In this document: positions 1-10,499 of the stretch, in pieces
How the letters are laid out: every line of letters begins with the position of its first letter
Position numbering within the stretch: position 1 is the first letter of the stretch
NCBI GenBank assembly: GCA_036583965.1
Contig: JAZBQD010000063.1
Location: 62,001 to 126,000 of the forward strand
Source: Prunella strophiata
Taxonomy: Eukaryota; Chordata; Aves; Passeriformes; Prunellidae
DNA length: 64,000 nucleotides
Reading direction: 5' to 3'
Made by a program: the position numbers and the translations under genes
The notes under the pieces: model-generated
What the model saw: only the letters and a program-made list of their open reading frames with translations
Told to the model about the DNA's origin: nothing
The model's database searches: none

Positions 1-132
1 GCTCTGCAGCGACAGGTGTCAAGTGCTACGTGCCAGCCTTCAAGCCTCAGGTGCACAGGTTTGAGTCTTGAGTGAGACAACTTTTTTCTCATGCTCTCTC
101 TCTGGTCCCTGAGGTTTCCTATATTGTGATAC
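1..132. other. Flank left of first solo LTR; no gene seen
   Basis: Low-complexity-free sequence with a CT-rich patch and no coding signal. It ends in GATAC (128-132), the left copy of a 5-bp target duplication, and resumes after the LTR at 619, so it is probably leader of the ERV1 whose gag begins at 756. That link is inferred from position only. Confidence 0.35.
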
Positions 133-618
133 TGTACTGGTTTGAAAGTAAAAACTAGGGAGACACTCTAAGTCAGAAATACAATTTAATAGAAAACTAA
201 AAAAAAATACATGCAAAGGAAAAAAAAAGTAGAGAAAAAAAAACAAAACAGAGTCGAAGTGTGACCTGATATCTTTCCCTCCCAGCTGGAGTGCTAATAG
301 CAGTCCCAAAATGAAATGGTCCCACCCAAGCAGTGAGGCTGGCAGCCGGCAGTCCTGTGTCCTAGGCAGAGCTGAAGAGCAGGACCCAAACTTTATCCCA
401 TGAAACTGCCTGGCCCTCCCCCTTGGGCAGAGCACCTCACAATGGACTATTGTAATTTCTATGAATTATGTGATAAGGCCTTGATGGGCCATTAACAGAG
501 CCATTAACATGAGAATCCCTCAGCAGGAGGTAAGAGATAAGGAGAACACTGCCTCTTCCCAGTTTTAACAGTACAAGGAGATGGTAATAAAATACATCTC
601 GCATTGCAACCCAGGACA
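133..618 (-). mobile_element. Solo LTR, ERVL-like, 486 bp, TSD GATAC
   Basis: Starts TGTACTGG and ends CCAGGACA on the + strand, flanked by a perfect direct repeat GATAC (128-132 and 619-623). A related copy lies at 19244-19895 and another begins at 63878; all read best on the minus strand, where they start TGTCCT or similar. This copy is more degraded and A-rich. Five-bp duplications are typical of ERVL-class integration. No internal retroviral sequence remains, so it is a solo LTR. Confidence 0.85.
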
Positions 619-755
619 GATACCCTATATTCCGCTTGATACAGTGGTAGGGCACAGCATTAGTGATTCACTTTGAAACTGGGGATCCTGGTTAGAGCCA
701 TAGTCTGGGCCACTGTTTTTTCTCAGTGACTTTTCTCTGTTTGAAAATAGAAAAT
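619..755 (+). other. Probable ERV1 leader upstream of gag
   Basis: Noncoding stretch between the solo LTR and the gag start at 756. No primer binding site or LTR edge could be identified, so the 5' LTR of this ERV1 is either lost or left of the window. Confidence 0.35.
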
Positions 756-1194
756 ATGGGATGTGAGCTCTTGAAAGAGAAAGAAATTCCCCAAAACTCC
801 CCTTTAAAATTATTATTACAACATCGGTGTGCTTTAACAGGTGCAAGGACATCTCCTAAAAGCCAAGAATTAGTATGACTGTCCATTGAATTGTGGCCAC
901 TGCACTGTTTAGGGGAAGGAAGAACCTGGCCTCAGTTTGGAAGCCTAGAAAGTGAATTGATATTGGAATTATTATCTAAATTCTGCAGAGAGCAGAGATG
1001 GGAAGATGTTTTATATGGGGAACTGTTTCTGCTCCTTGTAAACAGTCCAGATTTGCAAAATGATTGTAATCCTGATAGACCTCCTAAAGAGCAGCCTGTT
1101 ATGGTCCTAAAGGCAAAGAAAAAGAAAGAGGGAAAGAAGCTTTCTGTTAGCCCAATCTGTGTTCAAGACTCAGATACATCAGACTTAGACTTGG
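756..1194 (+). pseudogene. ERV1 gag matrix domain, broken
   Basis: Reads as the N-terminal matrix part of a gammaretrovirus-like Gag, the protein that targets assembling particles to the membrane. The ATG at 756 opens with Met-Gly-Cys, fitting an N-myristoylation start. About 40 codons later a TGA (876-878) interrupts the frame; the same frame then stays open and shows the gamma-type WPQFGSLES and ELFLLLVN stretches followed by a Lys-rich segment and an acidic DSDTSDLDL segment. It stops abruptly at 1194, where a minus-strand insertion begins. The codon phase is picked up again after the insertion at 3393. Family assignment is from pattern memory of gamma Gag proteins and is fairly secure; the protein cannot be made in full. 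Confidence 0.7.
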
Positions 1195-3392
1195 TGAATT
1201 GGTTTGAAAGACAGGCGTCTGTCAAGGAAGGTGGGAACCTCCCCTGGAATAGAAAATGTGACCCTCTGCCCTCTGAGTTATTATAACTTTGAAATTACTG
1301 GGCTTTCAGGCAAAGATATGGGAAAAGGAATAACAGTTCTTTAAAAATATATATCTATTACAAGGCAAACAAACAACAACAACAGCAGCAACAACAAACA
1401 AAACCAAAAACCCAGTAACAGTCTTCCTTCGGCTGCCAAGCACCTTCCCCTTTGGTGTAGTTATGGTCACAGCCAGCAGGGACGCTGTTGGCTCCTTGCC
1501 GGGCAGGTGCGATGATTCCCCCGTGGCTGCAGGGGACACTGTGGCATGAGCTCAGCAGTCTCTCTCACATGAGTAATGGCAATGCAGCTGGTGGAAGAGA
1601 TGGTAAAGGGGCTTCCTTTACAAACTCATGGGGGCAGTCGGTCCCGGTACCTCTCTGGATAGTGAAATGAGCTGTAGCAGGAATCTCAGAAGCATCAAGC
1701 TGGAACAGCAGAGGCAAGCAGACCCAGAGTGACACACACAGTGTAGCAGAGACTCCAGGGCCGTGCCAGAAAACAGCAGTGTCTGGATGTCGGGTTACAG
1801 GGCAGCAAGAAGCCCTGAAGCAGCAGCAAAAAACACTGGATCTTGGCAGGGAATTGCTCTCCTGGTGTCTTGGGGTGATTTTACGAAGATGCTTTATGCC
1901 CAGAAAAGGACTGCTGTAGCTTTAAGATGGATCTGGGGGGTCGGGAAGGGAGCCTTGGGCTCCTGAGCAGGCTCTGTTCAATCTCTTTCTCTCAGGCATG
2001 GTCGGTGGCTACACAAATTTTTACGTCATTGCCTTTTCACTGGATTAATTTTCACCAACTTAGGCAAGAAGCTTCTGGGGGTTTTTAGGTTTTTTTTCCT
2101 TCCCATGGCTTGAAGGCTTTTCACCAACAAATCCTTTCAGCAGTTTTTTTTTTTTTTTTTTTTTTTCTCTCCGGCCAGGGGAGCCTGTGTGGATGCAACA
2201 GTTTGGTCAGAGAGCGAAACAGATAGCTTTCCCAGGCATCATCCTGGGGAAAGCTGTGAGAACGCTCAGAGAAAAGAATTAAAACAATTCTTATCTCAGT
2301 CTGTGCACCTGGTGTTTGTGAACATGTGAAATGCTTGTTCGTGATGTTTATAGAAAGATATTTACAAGAAGGTGTTGTTCCTAATCAACCAGTGGTGTGA
2401 GAGGTGTTGTTAAGAACCAATCTGGTTCTAGGTGAACAATCCTGCCTATAAATATGTGGAGTTTTCTAATAAAGTTTGCTTTTATGCTTCCTGAGCATGG
2501 TGTCAATGTCACTTGTCTTCAGCCATTCCTAACTCAACAGGGACCAGCTTGCAGGGCGGCTCCGACCGGTCCAAACTCCAGAAAGACAAAGCCAGCGAAA
2601 GAAGGGACATTAAACTCCACCAACTTCGCCGGCTGCGAGGAGAAGACCCACACCAGAAATCCACAGGTTCCCAGCTACTGCGTGAGCTCTTTTCTTACCC
2701 CTTCCCAGAGACAAAGAAGGGCAGTCGCCATCTTTGCCTCTCGGCCACGCAGTGAGATAGGGGTGGGGTGTAAGGTTCAATTTTCTTTTTTCGTGTGCTT
2801 TATGAGTATCTTGCTTTGTTAATAAAAAATTTTACTTTTATTTCACTTTCATCCCCTGGTATCCATTTCTCTCATTGGCAGAAAAAAGGGAGTTTTTGAA
2901 GCCCTCTGTCTTTAGAGAAAAACGCTAATTTTAGAGCATTTTTCTCCTAGAATTTGTCTCCAAACCGAGACACCTGGGTAGCTCACTGGCGATGGCTAGT
3001 CCCGGGGTCGGGTTGTGCAGAGGGGGCGGTACCGGGGAACAGGGTGCTCCCGGATGCCGGCGCAGCACACACTGGCTCTAGGCTCCCAAGCAGCAGAGAA
3101 GCAAGCCAGTAAGCTCCAGTCACAGTGTCGAAGGGAAACAAAAAAAATCGGGCAAAAACCACCCAGCAACAGTATCCCTCGTCAGAGAGATCACGCTGCG
3201 TGACTGTGGAGAGCACTCGCCTCACCGGAAAGAAGCAGCCACCCCTCGCCCCTCCCCAACTCCTGCAGGAAATCCATCTTGATACTCCCGGAATCGGGGT
3301 CGGGGGGAAAGGGGGGGGAGGGCGAGCAGCGACCACCCCCAACAAAAAACAAAACTAAAATGGCTATGGGATAAAAAAACATCCCCAAGACA
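1195..3392 (-). mobile_element. LTR-type insertion in ERV1 gag, candidate TSD CTTGG
   Basis: The left part (1195-1530) matches, in reverse complement, the LTR piece at 24240-24570 and resembles 15672 onward. CTTGG stands at 1190-1194 and again at 3393-3397 just after CAAGACA, and the gag codon phase continues directly from one to the other, so I take 1195-3392 as one insertion with a 5-bp duplication. At 2.2 kb it is long for one LTR, even allowing for the nested LTR at 2186-2539; more than one element may be present. Holds a 23-base T run (2144-2166) and, to the right, GC-rich DNA. Confidence 0.5.
2186..2539 (+). mobile_element. LTR with TATA box and poly(A) signal
   Basis: Starts TGTGTGGATG and ends CTCAACA. 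A TATA-type CCTATAAATATG near 2442 is followed by AATAAAG near 2469, the normal U3-R order of a plus-strand LTR. I recognise the sequence as a common songbird retroviral LTR. No clear target duplication was found, so both edges, especially the right one, are approximate. Confidence 0.55.
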
Positions 3393-3720
3393 CTTGGTCG
3401 TTCCAAATATCAGGGGGCCGGTGGTGGGGAGGAAACCTCCCCCCACTGCCGCCGCCTCTGCTCCTGCCACCGCCGCCACCGCCGCTCCCTGCACCACCGG
3501 GGCCGGGGGGAGAAGATACTCCCCATCGCGCTAGCGCCACCGCCCCCGCAGCCGAAGCTCCCCACGGTACTGGGGTCGGGAAGGGGGATTTTTTCCCACG
3601 GCGCCTGCGCCAGCGCCAGGGGTGGTGCCTTCTCCCACAGCCCTGCGCGGGGGCTGGGGGCGGTGCCTTCTTCCACAGTGCCTGCACAGCCACTCACCCT
3701 CCTGGCTCGCTGACATAGCA
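2985..3720. other. GC- and CpG-rich stretch
   Basis: Much richer in G, C and CpG than the AT-rich surroundings. It includes G runs near 3302-3320 and GCC/CCG triplets at 3445-3500. It crosses the inferred insertion edge at 3392: the left part belongs to the inserted element, the right part to a Pro/Ala-rich segment of the ERV1 gag. It may look like a CpG island, but no host promoter or exon is evident. Confidence 0.45.
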
Positions 3721-4275
3721 TTCAGCGCCTACGGGCGGCTACAAATTACGCAGTGCTTGCATTCGGCGTGGACTTAAAACCCACGGGCAGGAAAACATTA
3801 CAGCCCTCCACAAGAAAGGAAAGGTGGACTCAAACTCCATACTCTCCCAAAGTCTTGAGAGAGGAAACTGTGCAGGAAAATGCTATTAAAAGCGACCCTG
3901 CCAGCATAGATATAAACAATTCCTCTGAAGAGGAGGAAACTGGGGAAAAAGCATGTCACAACAGAGAGAAGGGGAAAATGACACAGGAGGCTATAGAAGC
4001 CTCTAGCCCTACAGCTAGGCACACCAGATCTAAAAAGGAAGAAGGAGCTGCACAAGCTCCCTTACGACAGGCAGTGTAACCAGGGTCCCATCTACATTAA
4101 GGTTTCCTTTCCTCTTGTTGAGCTACAACAGTGGAAAGCCTCAGCTGGAGAGTATAGAGAAAATCCAGACAAGGTGGCTAGAAAGGGCTATTAAGACACA
4201 AAATCCAGATTGGAATGATTTAGATGCTATAATGGACACATTGCTTGATGAAACTGAAAAAGAGATGCTTAGAAG
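3393..4275 (+). pseudogene. ERV1 gag, Pro/Ala linker to early capsid, broken
   Basis: Continuation of the gag interrupted at 1194. In phase after the CTTGG repeat come about 45 codons rich in Pro, Ala and Thr (KPPPTAAASAPATAAT) ending at a stop, then a further Pro/Ala-rich patch; such linkers separate matrix and capsid in gammaretroviruses. From 3753 a shifted frame gives an acidic SSEEEETGE segment and TRSKKEE...LRQAV, like the p12-capsid boundary. Around 4100-4180 another frame carries LVELQQWKASAGEYREN, then a shift to IKTQNPDWNDL, both hallmarks of gamma p30 capsid. At least three frame changes and several stops make it non-functional. Cut at 4275 by a solo LTR. Confidence 0.7.
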
Positions 4276-5177
4276 TGTTATAAATACATATTATAATATT
4301 GGCTTTTTGCAAATATTAAAATGGATGCTATATGTATAATGTTAAAGTAACTTTGCTGTCGTTGTCTTTCTGTAAAACTTGCATACCTTCTCTATAATTT
4401 TTCATGGGTAGCGCCTCACAGCCAGCTGACTCCATCCTCCTTGCTGCAGAATTACCAACTAACTCAACATCTCTCCCGCCTAGCCCACCCTTTTATAACA
4501 CTCAGCCACATTGGCTATGCCTGTGGCTTATTAAGGGCAGGCCTTTTCTTATTTTTTGGTAATTAGCACAGCTGCAACTCTTCAGGGGTGAGATTGCCTT
4601 CAGCACTATCTCTTATTCTTTTTACAGTCTATCCTCCCACACTTTGCTATAAAGATATAGATTTTTTTATTTCTGTTGTTAACTAAACTTAGACATAGTA
4701 GAGAAATAGCTGATATAGTATGCTTGTGTTAAAATGCCTGCTTGGATGGGATAACATCCAATGAACATGTGATGGAGACCCCTGCTACTGACATGTCAAT
4801 TATCAGCACCCACTGTCTGTAGAAAATATGGACCAAAGCCCAAACTGGAGTTGATAACGAGAACGGACCAAAACCACAGCCAAGAAATGCGCATCCTCTA
4901 AAAAGTCGGACCTGAGGAGGAGCCATGCTAAACAGTTCTTGGAACATGTAAACTAGTTTAGGGAAAAGTTTAAATATGCATAATTCTTTATGAATATGCA
5001 ATAGGCTGATGCAATAGGAAAGGTATTTAAAGGGCATCTCTGAAATAGCAGGTGTGCTCTTGGTGGAATGCCAAGCACCCAGGCCAGGCTGTAAATCTTT
5101 GCTTTATTGTCTTTGTCTCCCATTGTCCTTTAATAAACTTGTAAATTTTTACAGGAGAGTGAACCTCGTTTTTCACA
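4276..5177 (+). mobile_element. Solo LTR, ERV1-like, 902 bp, TSD GAAG
   Basis: Starts TGTTATAAAT, ends TTTTTCACA and is flanked by GAAG (4272-4275 and 5178-5181). Four-bp duplications are typical of gammaretroviral integration. Plus orientation is shown by a TATA-like TATTTAAAGG near 5023 and AATAAA near 5133. A minus-strand relative lies at 16631-17227. It splits the capsid part of the ERV1 gag; capsid codons resume right after the right GAAG copy. Confidence 0.85.
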
Positions 5178-5821
5178 GAAGGACTCTTCAATCTGCATTA
5201 GAGGCACAAATAGCGGCTGGAACCTTTTAAGGGTCAGTTAGTGATTTTTTTTCCCTTTGGATGACCCAAAGTGGGACCCCAATCTAATAGAGCAAATGGA
5301 AAGGTTGAAACGTTATCAGAATTGGGTGGTGTATGGTGTAAGAAATGCTACTCCTAAAGCAATAAATTAGTCCAAATAATAAGAAATAAAACAACATGAG
5401 AATGAATCCTGAGAGACTTTTTAAATAGGCTAAGAGAGGCTGCATGAAAATACACAAATTTGAACTTCAAATCAGCCAAAGGGAAGGCACATCTGGTCTA
5501 TCTGTTTATAGGCCAATCTACAGACGATATAAGGAAAAAGCTGCAGAAGATGAATAAGAGGCAAGACATGGATAAATTGTTGAACATGGCTTAGATGGTA
5601 TATCAAAATAGGGACCCCAAAATAGGGACAAATACCAGCATGGTAAGAGAGGCAATCAGGAAAAGTAATCTAAGGCATCAAAAAGGAATATTCCTCTCCC
5701 TCTGGATAAAGATCAATGTGCTTTCTGCAAGAAAAAGGGACACTGGAAAAAGGAGTGTCCAATGTTAGTGAAAAAGAAAACCCCAGACCCAGCTCCTGTA
5801 CTAGCTGTGAATGGTGATTGA
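5178..5821 (+). pseudogene. ERV1 gag, late capsid and nucleocapsid, broken
   Basis: Capsid continues after the solo LTR. DPKWDPN and YQNWVVYGVRNATPKAIN are visible near 5270-5370, followed by a heavily mutated stretch with many stops. At 5717-5758 there is a perfect C-x2-C-x4-H-x4-C zinc knuckle ([14 protein letters not shown]), the single CCHC box expected in gammaretroviral nucleocapsid, which binds viral RNA. The frame then ends at a lone TGA (5819-5821) that is directly in phase with the protease downstream, the arrangement of a gamma gag-pro readthrough stop. Confidence 0.75.
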
Positions 5822-6290
5822 AGGGGACCGAAGGTTTTCTCCCTAGCGGAACCCTTGGTTATAGCTAAGTTGGGAAAAAACAAAATTGAATTAGTGGTGA
5901 ATACAGGGGCAACATATTCTGTGTTAAACACTTTAGAACAGAAACTGAGTCAAGATACTATAGAAGTGATTTGTGCTACAGGGGTAAGTGAAACAAGGCC
6001 TTTCTTCCAACCTTTACATTTTAAATTGGGACAACATTGGGTGACTCGTCAATCCCTCTACATGCCAAACTCTCCAAAGACTTTGCTAGGTAGGGATCTA
6101 TTGGAGAAATTAGAAGCGGAAATTAAATTTAGCAAAAGGGGGAGAATAAAAGTTATAATTCCTGAAACTAAATCTGTGGAAGCGGCTGGCCTTTTCATAT
6201 AGGAGGACTGTGGTGAAATCCCCACAGAAGCTGAAAATGCTGTCATTCCAGTAGTGTGGGCCAGTGATTTTCTTGGGAGGTCCAAATGTC
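5822..6290 (+). pseudogene. ERV1 protease and start of pol, truncated
   Basis: In phase with the nucleocapsid across the TGA at 5819. Encodes a retroviral aspartic protease of gamma type: the catalytic loop region reads VNTGATYSVLN, where Asp is expected in place of the Asn at 5900-5902, and the C-terminal LLGRDLLEKLEAEI is intact. The Asp-to-Asn change should abolish activity. A stop at 6200-6202 is followed by a short pol start (NAVIPVVWAS) up to about 6285, where the ERV1 ends against minus-strand ERVL integrase with no repeat at the junction. Everything downstream of this ERV1 is missing here. Confidence 0.75.
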
Positions 6291-7271
6291 CAAAGGTCCA
6301 CGAATGGGTTTGTCTGTACTCGAGGCAGAATTGATCCAAACTGTCTTCCCTAACAGACTTTTGAAATGCACCACTTGGACTTTGTCTACTGTATGCAGGG
6401 GCTCAGATTGGGCAGGGCCTGTGTGGTTGGTGGAACCTCGGGTGTTAACTAACCAGGTGGCCTTTGCTAGATGCTGCTCCCAATTCTTGAAAGATCCCCC
6501 ACCCAATGCTTTCAAGGTGGTTTTTAACAGTCCATTGTACCTCTCTACTTTGCCTGCAGCTGGTGCATGGTGGGGGATATGGTATACCCACTCAATGTCA
6601 TGTTCCCTAGCCTAGGTGCTGATAAGGTTGTTTTTGAAATGAGTCCCATTGTCTGACTGAATCCTCTCAGGGGTACCATGCCTCCAAAGGACCTGCTTTT
6701 CCAGGCTTAGGATGGTGTTACGGGCTGTAGTGTGAGGCACGGGATAGATTTCCAACCATCCTGTGGTGGCTTCTACCATTGTGAGCACATAGCGCTTACC
6801 ATGGCGTGTCTGGGGCAGTGTGATGTAGTCAATCTGCTAGGCCTCTCCATACTAATATTTTGACCACCATCCACCATACTATAGGGGTTTCAACCACTTG
6901 GCCTGCTTGATGGCAGCACACGTCTCACAGTCATGGATAACCGGAGAAATACTGTCCATGGTTAAATCTTGTGCCCACTTATAGGTAGCATCTCTACCCT
7001 GATGACCTGAGGCATCATGAGCCCATCGAGATAGGAACAACTCTCCCTTGTGTTGCCAATCTAAATCTCTCTTTGACACCTCTGTCTTTGCAGCATGATT
7101 TACCTGCTGACTGTTTTGGTGCTCTCCATTAGCTCTACTCTTGGGGACATGGACATCTACGTGGCGGACTTCCACAGATAATTTCTCTACCCTGGCAGCG
7201 TTGTCTTTCCACTCTTGAACACCCCAAATTGGTTTTCCTCTATGCTGCCAATTAGCCTTTTTCCACTTCAC
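6291..7271 (-). pseudogene. ERVL pol, end of RNase H and integrase, broken
   Basis: Minus-strand continuation of the ERVL pol interrupted at 11980. The right end (7271 downward) gives the last part of RNase H including VRHVDVHVPKSRANGEH, then the integrase zinc region (H-x3-H in WAHDASGHQG; C-x2-C in CETC). Further down, the core shows all three catalytic acids: QIDYITLP, QSDNGTHF and GKVERYNG. Two in-frame stops interrupt it, one just before QIDYITLP and one after the second catalytic Asp. The C-terminal domain follows (LGGGSFKNWEQHLAKATW) and breaks off near 6295 against the ERV1. Integrase joins viral DNA to the genome; this copy cannot make it. Confidence 0.8.
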
Positions 7272-7344
7272 AGAATTCACAGAATGACTAGGTTGGAAGA
7301 GACCTTCAAGATCATGAAGTTCAACCCATGCCCTGACACCTCAA

Positions 7345-9505
7345 CTAAACCATGGCACCGAGTGCAACATCCAGTCTTTTTTTAAACACATCCAGGGATG
7401 GTGACTCCACCACCTCCCCGGGCAGACCATTCCAGAACTTTATCACTCTTTCCATAAAAAACTTTTTCCTAATATCCAACCTATATTTCCCTTGGTGCAG
7501 CTTAACACTGTGTCCTCTTGTTCTGTCAGTTGCTGCCTGGAGAAAGAGACCAACCCCCACCTGACTATAACCTTTCAGGAAGTTGTAGAGAGTGATAAGG
7601 TCACCTCTGATTCTCCTTTTCACCAGGCTAAACAATCCCAGCTCCCTCAGTCATTCCTCATAGGGCTTGTGTTCCAAGCTCCTCACCAGCCTTGTTGCCC
7701 TCCTCTGGACACGCTCAAGCGTCTCAATGTCCTTCCTAAACTGAGGGGCCCAGAACTGGACACAGCACTCAAGGTGTGACCTCACCAGTGCCAAGTACAG
7801 GGGGAGAATGACCTCCCTGCTCCTGCTGGCCATGCTATTCCTGATACAGGCCAGGATGCTGTTGGCCTTCTTGGCCACCAGGGCACACTGCTGGCTCATG
7901 TTCAATCAGCTGTCATCCAGTACCTCTAGGCCCCTTTCTGCCTGGGCACTGTCCAGCCACACCATCCCCAGCCTATAATGTTGCAGGGGGTTATTATGGC
8001 CAAAATGCAGGACTTGGCACTTGGACTTATTTAACTTCATCCCACTGAACTCTGCCCATCCATCCAACCATTCCAAGTCTCTCTGCAGAGCCCTTCTCTC
8101 CTCCAATAGATCAATGCATGCTCCCAGCTAAGTGTCATCCGCAAATTTACTAATGAAGGACTGAATACCCTCATCCATGTTGCCAATAAAAATACTGAAC
8201 AGAACTGGCCCCAGCACAGACCTCTGGGGGACATCACTAGTGACTGGCTGCCAACTAGATGCAGCACTGTTCACCACCACTCTCTGGGCCCGGCCATCCA
8301 GCCAGTTCTTAACCCAGCAAAGAGTGCTCCTGTCCAAGCCGTGGGGTGCCAGCTTTTCCAGGAGTATGCTGTGGGAGACAGTGTCAAAGGCCTTGCTGAA
8401 GTCCAAATAGACAATATCCACAGTCTTTCCCCCATCCACCAGGAGGGTCACCTGGTCATAGAGACCAGGTTGGTCAAACACGACCTACCCCTCGTAAACC
8501 CATGCTAACTAGGTTTAATACCCTGGCCATCCTGTAAGTGCTGTGTCATGACACTCAGTATAAACTGTTTCATAACCTTACCTGGTACAGAGGTCAGGCT
8601 GACTGGTTTATAATTACTAGCATCCTCCTTCCCACCCTTTTTGTGAATGGGTGCCACATTGGCCAGCTTCTAGTCATCTAGAACCTCACCAGTGAGCCAG
8701 GACTGCTGGTAAATGATGGAGAGTGGCTTTGCAAGCTCTTCTACAAGCTCTCTCATCATGCTGGGATGAATCCCATCTGGGCCCATAGATTTATGTATAT
8801 CCAAGCATCTCTGCAGTTCTCTGACTGCCTCCTCCTGGATAACAGGGGAACCATTCTGCTCCCTGACATCATCAGCCCACCCAAGAGGTCAGTTGTCCTG
8901 AAGGCAAATTGTCTTCCCATTAAAAACTGAGGCAAAGAAGGCATTAAGCACCTCCGCCTTTTCCTCATCTGCAGTTACTAAGTTCCCTCCTGCATCTAAT
9001 AAGGAACAAAGGTTGGTCTTACCCTTCCTTTTGACGTTAATATATTTGGAAAAATATTTTTTTTTTCCTTTACAGAAGTCACCATTTTAAGTTCAAACTG
9101 AGCTTTGGCCTCTCTCATTTTTTTTTTCCTACATGCTCTAGCAGCCTCTTTAAATACTTCCTGAAAGACCTGACCCTCCTTCCAAAGATGGTACATCCTC
9201 TTATTATTCCGAAGTTCCTCCAAAACCTCGCTGCCCATCCAAGCTGGGCATTTACCTCATCGACTTATCTTCCAGCACACAGGGACAGTCTGTTCCTGCT
9301 CCCTCAAGATCTCTGCTTTGAAGCATGCCCACCTTTCCTGGACTCCTTTTCTTTTAAGGGCTGCTTCCCAAGGAACTCTCTGACTAAGTCTCCTAAATAG
9401 GCCAAAGTCTGCCCTCTGGAAGTCCAATGTAAAACTCTTATTGATGTTCCTCCTGATTTCATCAAATATTGAAAACACTATAATTTCACGATCACTCTGC
9501 CCCAA
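7345..9505 (-). pseudogene. CR1 A ORF2, reverse transcriptase part, broken
   Basis: ORF2 copies CR1 RNA into the genome by target-primed reverse transcription. Palm motif A reads [14 protein letters not shown]; motif B area and the catalytic FADD box (plus positions 8134-8145) are present and FADD is unmutated, but a stop lies immediately after FADDT. Thumb and tail segments follow down to 7345 in several frames. The region between endonuclease and palm (8500-9500) is broken by multiple shifts. Closely similar to the other copy at 55991-57856. Not translatable as one protein. Confidence 0.8.
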
Positions 9506-9507
9506 GC

Positions 9508-10190
9508 ACCAACATCTCCCACCAGCTCATCTCTATTTGCAAACAACAGATCTAACATAGTCCCTCCCCTGGTGGGTTCGCTCACCCACAGGCTGCAACA
9601 AAAAGTTGTCCTCCACACATTCTAAAAGTTTCCTGGACTGCCTTTTTTCTACTGTATTAAGTTTCCAGCAGATATCTGGTAGGTTGAAGTCACCTACCAG
9701 AACAAGGGCTGATGAATCTGGAACATTCTCTAGCTGTTTATAGAATAAGTTGTCCATCACTTCTTCCTGGTTGGGTGGACAATAACAGACTCCCAGTAGA
9801 ATGTCAGCCTTGTTGGCCTTCCCCTTAATTCTTACCCAAAGGCATTCAACTTCATCATCATTAGTTTCCATACCTATGGCATCAAAAGCCTCCCTAATAT
9901 AAAGGGCCATCCCTCCACCTCTTCTCCTGTTCCTCTCTCTTCTGAAGAGCTTGTAGCCATCCAGTGCAGTGCTCTAGCCATGTGAGTCATCCCACCACAT
10001 TTCTGTGATGGCAATAACATCATAGCTTTGCTGTTGCATGATGGCTTCCTGATCTTCTTCTTTGTTATCAATGCTGCGTGCATTGGTATACATGCACCTC
10101 AGCTGGGCTACTGATTTCACCCCTAACTCAGGCTTACCACCCTTGAGCCTGCTTCCAGACAGCCCAGTTGCATCCCCTACTGTCGCTGTA
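9508..10190 (-). pseudogene. CR1 A ORF2, endonuclease part, broken
   Basis: APE-type endonuclease that nicks target DNA. Visible are ITEMWWDDSHG, a stop at 9974-9976, then GYKLFRR and a long open stretch with WVRIKGKANKADILLGVCY and the catalytic VGDFNLPD box (9683-9694, intact). The N-terminal edge abuts the solo LTR at 10191, which sits between ORF1 and ORF2, so the ORF2 start is displaced from its natural leader. Confidence 0.8.
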
Positions 10191-10481
10191 GGACACGAAA
10201 CAACACAATGCGGACAGCAGCGATTTGCAAGGTGAAAGAGAGCAAAAAGAGAGTTTATTGAATTCTGACTCCATTTATAGATTTCTGAAATGCCAGTGTC
10301 ATTGGAGGGTGACAGTGCCACCTCCTCAATGCCAGTGGACAACTCAACAGTCCATCAAGTTGCTTGTCCCCCATAGAGGAATGCAAAACAATAAGTTATT
10401 TACAAAAAGTGTGTGAGAAAGTTCTGCACAAGAATGTAAACATCAGAAGGCTTTAGAAAAACTTAAAAAATCAGGGTGACA
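10191..10481 (-). mobile_element. Solo ERVK LTR inside CR1 A, 291 bp, TSD CCCCTAC
   Basis: Starts TGTCGCTGTAGG and ends GGGTGACA on the + strand, flanked by CCCCTAC on both sides (10184-10190 and 10482-10488). Reverse complement of the 5' LTR of the provirus at 30619, differing by scattered substitutions and small indels. Same TATA/AATAAA layout on the minus strand. It lies between CR1 ORF1 and ORF2 and shows that this ERVK family was active after CR1 A inserted. Confidence 0.9.
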
Positions 10482-10499
10482 CCCCTACCCCCTTCAAAA

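Noticed and set aside
3222..3721. Several long minus-strand frames rich in Gly/Ala/Arg
   Set aside because: CpG-rich triplet composition lacks stops; the plus-strand gag linker explains the right part.
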